From NCBI RefSeq assembly GCF_001653565.1, contig NZ_LYPB01000076.1:235628-299627 (forward strand): 64,000 nucleotides of DNA, given 5' to 3'. The notes under the pieces are model-generated. The model searched no databases. It worked only from the letters and a program-made list of their open reading frames with translations, and was not told the DNA's origin. The DNA is from Paenibacillus oryzisoli (GTDB lineage Bacteria > Bacillota > Bacilli > Paenibacillales > NBRC-103111). A program made the translations under genes and the position numbers. This document shows positions 59,613 to 64,000 of this stretch, in pieces (the first letter of the stretch is position 1; each line of letters starts with the position of its first letter).

Positions 59613-59660
59613 CTGTCCAGAAGTAGCGTAAGCTGCTTTGCTGGGCAGTTTATTTTTTTT
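59613..59660 (+). terminator. Rho-independent terminator
   Basis: CTGTCCAG / CTGGGCAG outer stem with an inner AGC stem, followed by TTTATTTTTTTT; ends the oxidase-ZIP-tatA operon. Confidence 0.8.
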
Positions 59661-59689
59661 GTATAATATATGTAGGAGGATCTGCCCAA

Positions 59690-60328
59690 ATGAAATCACT
59701 GGAACAATATTGGAATGAATCGTATCAGAGGCCTAACCTCAACCCTACATGCGATAATTGGCTAGACAAATACGAGGAAACCTACTTATCGACTGCGAGT
59801 CATGGAGGGTTTGTCATTGATCTTGGCTGTGGTGTCGGTAATAACACGAAGTACTTGGTAGACCATGGACTGTCGCCAATCGCTTGTGATATCTCCGACA
59901 GGGCCATCCGTACACTGCAGTCATTCTTGCCAGATGTACAAACGCTTTGTTTGGATATGACGGAGGGGCTTCCTTTTCCCAATGATTCTGTACAAGTACT
60001 GATTGCTGATCTTAGTATACATTATTTTGATGAACCTACTACTCGCGCCGTCATCCGAGATCTTAGTCGAGTGCTGATGAGGGATGGTATTTTACTTATT
60101 CGATTGAATTCAACCAATGAAATTGCCAATAAAGGGAATATCATCGGAACGACAGATCCATACTTAATGGAATCAGAAGGGATTTACCGAAGGTTTTTTG
60201 ATCGAGGAGAGATTGAGCGATTTTTCAAGGAGGATACGTGGACTTGCCTCCATATTGAGGAGTATGAAATGGATCGCTATTCCAATAAGAAGATGTTATG
60301 GGAGATTGCGCTGAAACCAATCGGATAA
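59690..60328 (+). CDS. Class I SAM-dependent methyltransferase
   Basis: A 212-residue methyltransferase. Motif I is FVIDLGCGVGNNTKYL, the acidic residue after strand 2 is in IACDISD, motif post-II DMTEGLPFPND and motif IV VLIADLSIHYF. Similar size to tellurite-resistance TehB-like and small-molecule methyltransferases. Starts at ATG 59690 behind TAGGAGG. Monocistronic; substrate unknown. Confidence 0.88.
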   Translation: MKSLEQYWNESYQRPNLNPTCDNWLDKYEETYLSTASHGGFVIDLGCGVGNNTKYLVDHGLSPIACDISDRAIRTLQSFLPDVQTLCLDMTEGLPFPNDSVQVLIADLSIHYFDEPTTRAVIRDLSRVLMRDGILLIRLNSTNEIANKGNIIGTTDPYLMESEGIYRRFFDRGEIERFFKEDTWTCLHIEEYEMDRYSNKKMLWEIALKPIG

Positions 60329-60387
60329 GTGAAAAGTCATGATAAAGCAAGAAGTAGTCAATTTCCGCATGTGTCAACGTAAAGGAA

Positions 60388-60416
60388 TTGGTGTGGGTTG
60401 GGCGAACCTGTATTAT
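60388..60416 (+). promoter_or_regulatory. Probable housekeeping promoter
   Basis: TTGGTG (60388-60393), 17 bp, TATTAT (60411-60416), 56 bases before the Gfo/Idh/MocA start. Its position supports the start at 60472 rather than longer frames. Confidence 0.5.
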
Positions 60417-60471
60417 ATACATGTGTAACATGGAATTGAACCATCATATCGAAGCAGAAAAGGGGATTCCA

Positions 60472-61485
60472 ATGAAACAAATAGGCGTTGCACTTATTGG
60501 TTGCGGGGCGATTTCCGGCGTACATTTGAAAGCTATTTCACAAATACCAAGTGCAAAATTGGTGGCCGTAGTTGACACGAACGCCGAATTAGCTGCGCAA
60601 ATAGCGGAAACGTACTCTTGCGCATACTATACGGATTATCACGAAATGTTGACCAATCCCGAGATTGACGTCGTTCATATATGTACGGCTCATTACCAAC
60701 ACGCGCCAATGGCAGTTGATGCGTTGCACGCGGGTAAACATGTTCTGACAGAGAAGCCGATGGCTGAAACGAAAGAAGCGGCTCTCGCAATGTTACGCGC
60801 AGCAGAAGCGAATCCGAGTGTACAGCTTGGTGTTATTTTCCAAAATCGATATAACCCAGCCTCTCAGATCATGAAACAAACCGCTCAATCAGGTGAACTA
60901 GGGAAATTGTTATGTCTTAAAGGAATTGTCACATGGAGTAGGGATGCTTCTTACTATGAAACCGCATGGAAAGGGAAATGGGCTACAGAAGGCGGTGGGG
61001 TCCTCATTAACCAGTCCATTCATACATTAGATTTACTGCAATGGATAGGCGGCGAAGTAACGAGCATTAAAGGCTCCATGTCGACGGATTCACTTGAGGG
61101 CATTATTGAAGTAGAAGATACTGTTCATGCACATCTCACTTACGGAAATGGTGCAACAGCCGTCTTCTATGCAACGAACTCATATGGGGTGAATTCGCCT
61201 CCTGAAATTGAGCTAGTGTTTGAAAATGGGAAGCTCGTGCTCACTGGTGATACGTTATATCGTGTGATCGATGGTGAGCAAACGATGTTGTCTTCTCCAG
61301 AAACGTCGAATCTAGGGGCCAAATCCTACTGGGGCATCAGTCACGGCACGCAAATCGCTGATTTCTATGACCATATCTTATCGGATCGCAGCTATTGGTT
61401 GAATGGACCTGAGGGCTTTAAAGCGTTTAATCTTGTTATGGATGTATACGAATCTGCTAGAACAGGGAAACGTATCAACTATTAG
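60472..61485 (+). CDS. Gfo/Idh/MocA-family oxidoreductase
   Basis: A 337-residue NAD(P)-dependent dehydrogenase with the Rossmann motif ALIGCGAISGVHLKA, the EKPMAET motif with catalytic Lys, and the GGGVLINQSIHTLDLLQWIGG helix. ATG 60472 is behind AAAAGGGG. It stands alone between a methyltransferase and germination genes. Sugar or inositol derivative substrate likely. Confidence 0.88.
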   Translation: MKQIGVALIGCGAISGVHLKAISQIPSAKLVAVVDTNAELAAQIAETYSCAYYTDYHEMLTNPEIDVVHICTAHYQHAPMAVDALHAGKHVLTEKPMAETKEAALAMLRAAEANPSVQLGVIFQNRYNPASQIMKQTAQSGELGKLLCLKGIVTWSRDASYYETAWKGKWATEGGGVLINQSIHTLDLLQWIGGEVTSIKGSMSTDSLEGIIEVEDTVHAHLTYGNGATAVFYATNSYGVNSPPEIELVFENGKLVLTGDTLYRVIDGEQTMLSSPETSNLGAKSYWGISHGTQIADFYDHILSDRSYWLNGPEGFKAFNLVMDVYESARTGKRINY

Positions 61486-61504
61486 ACATTAATTAGAAAT
61501 CGTG

Positions 61505-61735
61505 CTAGGTTTCTGCTCGAAACACAGTTCCATCATCGCGGAAATAAAAGGCAATTTCATCAGAAATCGTGCTCATTCTAATAGAAGTTCGGGTGAATTC
61601 TTCAATGATTCCGCGGTCAACTTCACAGTACACGCCGTTCTCATCTGTTTGCCACACGGATACCGTTGTTTGAGATAGCGCTGCTGTAAATAGATCTCCA
61701 TCGGAAGTCAACGTCATCATCATGTTGATCGCCAT
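61505..61735 (-). CDS. Small hypothetical protein
   Basis: A 76-residue beta-rich protein (MAINMMMTLTSDGDLFTAAL; also DENGVYCEVDRG and ISDEIAFYFRDDG). It lies convergent to the preceding gene, 20 bases from its stop. A GAGAGAG lies just before the start ATG 61735. Unknown family; moderately convincing because composition is protein-like and no better frame exists here. Confidence 0.5.
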   Translation of the reverse strand: MAINMMMTLTSDGDLFTAALSQTTVSVWQTDENGVYCEVDRGIIEEFTRTSIRMSTISDEIAFYFRDDGTVFRAET

Positions 61736-61831
61736 CTCTCTCGGTTTTGAGTTGCTACTTGAGTATATTCAGAGTTATGTGTGAAATGCGAACTTTACGA
61801 GATATGTTCTTATTCTACTATGTAATTCTAG

Positions 61832-61860
61832 TCGTTGCCTTTTGGTAACGGCTTTTTTGT
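61832..61860 (+). terminator. Rho-independent terminator
   Basis: GTCGTTGCC / GGTAACGGC stem (with wobble), loop TTTT, six T; 100 bases before the germination operon. Confidence 0.75.
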
Positions 61861-61959
61861 TGTTTCGAACGAGAAATGGCGTAATTGGCCATCACGGTTT
61901 ATCTCTTTATTCAAATGGTCATAATGGGGAATGGATGAGAATAAGGAGGGATTCACATC

Positions 61960-63462
61960 ATGCCTGGTGATGCATTGATTCCTATTGACCCGAGTGTTGA
62001 ATTAAACCTAGAGCGTATCATCATGGATTTAGGCGGAAGTGATGATGTCGTTATTCGAGAGATACAAGATGATGGCACTTTGATAATAGCAGCCGCAGTT
62101 GTTTATATCGATGGACTTTCTGATACTGTGGCTATTAATACGTATATTTTTGATGTTTTAAATATGATGATAAGGGATGTCCCTAATGAACCACATAGAG
62201 ACAAGAGGGATACTGAGACACTTGCCAAAGAATTGTTAACAGGCTTGGGCTGTATTCAAACCGTAGCAGATATGCCAACTCTGTATGAAAATTTACTCTC
62301 AGGTGAGGCCATAATTTTATTCAATGGGCAGAATCACGCCTATCGCGCAGACATTCGTCAATGGAAAGGCCGTGATGTAACTGAATCCACCAACCAGACG
62401 TCTGTACGAGGTCCGAGGGAAAGCTTTACCGAGACGCTTCGCACCAATACGGCATTAATTAGACGTAAAATAAAAGATCCTAGACTGTGGCTCGAGACAA
62501 TTTCCATTGGTCGAATAACGAAAACTGACGTAACGATTATGTATTTGAATGGAATAGCCAAGCCGTCCGTCATCGATCTCGTTCGGTCTAAATTAAGGGC
62601 AATTGATATTGATAGCATTCTGGATAGCGGGTATATCGAGGAATTGATCGAGGATAATAAATTTTCGCTATTTCCAACTATATATAATTCGGAGCTCCCA
62701 GATACCACGGCTGCGCAATTATTAGAAGGAAAAGTGGCGATTCTCGTAGATGGTACACCCAACATATTGCTAGTACCTACGCAACTCGTTACTTTTTTTC
62801 AATCAGCAGAGGATTATTATCAACGCGCCTACTATGCGAGTCTTCTTCGATTACTTCGATTCAGTACTGTATTCATTTCTTTGTTGTTGCCATCCATTTA
62901 TATAGCAATTACGACTTTCCATCGCGATATGCTGCCGGCCTCGCTGTTAATTGGCCTAGCCGCTCAACGCGAAGGGGTACCATTGCCGGCTTTTGTTGAA
63001 GCGCTAGTCATGGAAGTGACCTTCGAAATACTGCGAGAAGCGGGTCTCCGCATGCCTCGTGCTATTGGACAAGCCGTATCTGTTGTTGGCACGCTTGTTA
63101 TCGGACAAGCTGCGGTAGAAGCAGGAATCGTCTCGGCAGCTATGGTTATTGTCGTATCCGTAACGGCGATTTCAACCTTTACGTTACCCGCGTACAGCAT
63201 GTCTATTCCAGTGCGTCTACTTCGGTTTGTTTTTATGGGGGCGGCGGCAAGTTTTGGATTATTCGGTATTGCCATGGGGATGTTTGTGTTATTACTCCAT
63301 TTGTGTGCTCTTCGTTCTTTCGGAGAGCCTTTTATGTCTCCATTATCACCATACCGTAAGGCAGATTTAGAGGATACATTACTTCGTTTACCGCGATGGC
63401 TTACGTTTAAACATCCTGAGACATCACTCAATGAAGGCAGTGATCGAATACGAAAGCCGTAG
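61960..63462 (+). CDS. GerA-family spore germination protein (GerKA-like A subunit)
   Basis: A 500-residue A subunit of a nutrient germinant receptor, which sits in the spore inner membrane. An N-terminal soluble domain of about 270 residues includes GRITKTDVTIMYLNGIAKP; the C-terminal part has about five membrane helices with the family hallmark LPSIYIAITTFHRDMLPASLLI and PLPAFVEALVMEVTFEILREAG. ATG 61960 follows AAGGAGGG. The C subunit begins 18 bases after its stop; the B subunit, if present, lies beyond the window. Confidence 0.93.
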   Translation: MPGDALIPIDPSVELNLERIIMDLGGSDDVVIREIQDDGTLIIAAAVVYIDGLSDTVAINTYIFDVLNMMIRDVPNEPHRDKRDTETLAKELLTGLGCIQTVADMPTLYENLLSGEAIILFNGQNHAYRADIRQWKGRDVTESTNQTSVRGPRESFTETLRTNTALIRRKIKDPRLWLETISIGRITKTDVTIMYLNGIAKPSVIDLVRSKLRAIDIDSILDSGYIEELIEDNKFSLFPTIYNSELPDTTAAQLLEGKVAILVDGTPNILLVPTQLVTFFQSAEDYYQRAYYASLLRLLRFSTVFISLLLPSIYIAITTFHRDMLPASLLIGLAAQREGVPLPAFVEALVMEVTFEILREAGLRMPRAIGQAVSVVGTLVIGQAAVEAGIVSAAMVIVVSVTAISTFTLPAYSMSIPVRLLRFVFMGAAASFGLFGIAMGMFVLLLHLCALRSFGEPFMSPLSPYRKADLEDTLLRLPRWLTFKHPETSLNEGSDRIRKP

Positions 63463-63480
63463 TAAGGAGGCGTAATTAGG

Positions 63481-64000
63481 ATGAAATATAAGCTAACCAT
63501 AGGAATTCTTTGCCTTCTTATGCTGTCTGGCTGCTGGAGCCGACGTGAATTGAATGAGTTGCTAATTGTTCTTGGTGTTGGCGTAGATTGGAAGGATGGC
63601 GAGTATGTGGTGTCCTTCCAAGTCGTTAATCCAAGCGAAATATCCGCGCAGCGAAAAGGTGGGGATCGCCCTCCGAGTACCCTGTATCAAGGGAGAGGGA
63701 AAACGCTATTCGAGGCAGCGAGATCATTAACAGCGGAAGCGCCTCGGAAAGTCTACATGGGTCACTTGCAACTGTATGTCATTGGAGAGGAATTGGCGAA
63801 ACGAGGCATTAAAGATTTCCTAGATAATTCAGTCCGTGATAATGAATTACGAATGGATTTCAATCTCGTAGTCGCAAGAGGAACCTATGCAGAGAATATT
63901 TTGAAATTATTTACACCTGTTGAGAAATTGTCGAGTTATAGCATGCAGCAATCCTTACAGACCTCACAAAAGTCATGGGCTCCGACTGTCGCGATGACAT
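63481..64000 (+). CDS. GerC-family spore germination lipoprotein (GerKC-like), cut by the window edge
   Basis: The first 173 codons of a germinant-receptor C subunit. A lipoprotein signal ends in the lipobox MLSGC, followed by WSRRELNELLIVLGVGVDW and VVNPSEISAQRKG, which are family hallmarks. ATG 63481 has AAGGAGG about 10 bases upstream. The gene continues past 64000. Confidence 0.93.
   Translation, partial: MKYKLTIGILCLLMLSGCWSRRELNELLIVLGVGVDWKDGEYVVSFQVVNPSEISAQRKGGDRPPSTLYQGRGKTLFEAARSLTAEAPRKVYMGHLQLYVIGEELAKRGIKDFLDNSVRDNELRMDFNLVVARGTYAENILKLFTPVEKLSSYSMQQSLQTSQKSWAPTVAMT

Noticed and set aside
62964..63500. 178-codon reverse frame over the germination gene
   Set aside because: Antisense to the conserved GerA membrane domain; shadow frame.

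Overview
The window looks like a chromosomal segment of a Paenibacillus-type, spore-forming, low-to-mid GC Firmicute. The evidence is a GerA-family germination operon at the right end, an S-layer-homology (SLH) anchored giant protein, Lpl/Ytc-type carbohydrate ABC transport paired with a membrane-sensor AraC regulator, T-box and ZTP riboswitch leaders, and strong AGGAGG-type ribosome binding sites throughout. No tRNA, rRNA or CRISPR array was seen.

Layout. 1-830: 5' part of an IS110-family element (transposase runs off the left edge). 1144-6957: a sugar-catabolic cluster (ThuA-like protein, a Gfo/Idh/MocA gene broken by an internal deletion, a TIM-barrel glycosidase-like protein, an FGGY kinase, an HpcH/HpaI aldolase) with two promoters that are copies of one 138-bp segment carrying a LacI/CcpA-type operator. 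7110-13265: metallophosphoesterase, a divergent SDR/LysR pair, a broken siderophore-esterase-like gene behind a perfect Fur box, and a GT4-UDP-glucose dehydrogenase operon. 13412-33194: a polysaccharide-utilisation locus with Gfo/Idh/MocA oxidoreductase, SGNH hydrolase, transmembrane AraC regulator, ABC importer (two permeases and a lipoprotein binding protein), a large uncharacterised cytoplasmic protein, a 2205-residue SLH-anchored beta-helix protein and a secreted beta-helix protein. Three promoters in this locus share a 26-bp element fused to a -35 and a perfectly spaced -10, which defines a small regulon probably controlled by the AraC protein.

33234-50697: accessory and metabolic genes: a decayed fosB, four 51-bp tandem repeats, a LysR gene divergent from an unusual adenylosuccinate-synthetase paralogue, RidA, a propeller-plus-membrane protein, ZTP-riboswitch-controlled folD, PhzF, an MGT glycosyltransferase, a broken leucine-rich-repeat gene, a UlaG-like hydrolase, a sugar epimerase, an MTHFR-like protein, MOSC, an aspartate-racemase-like protein, GNAT and an AbrB-family membrane protein. 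50789-56685: a secreted GH26 mannanase sharing its accessory domain with the beta-helix proteins, a T-box-controlled argS, and a CapA-like lipoprotein.

56974-59580 holds a compact operon of a Tat-exported two-domain multicopper oxidase, a ZIP-family metal permease and a TatA, preceded by two MntR-like palindromes; this looks like a metal oxidation/uptake system. The window ends with a methyltransferase, another Gfo/Idh/MocA gene and gerKA-gerKC-like germination genes (the latter cut by the right edge). At least five genes are broken by small internal deletions or frameshifts, so the segment is under active decay and rearrangement.
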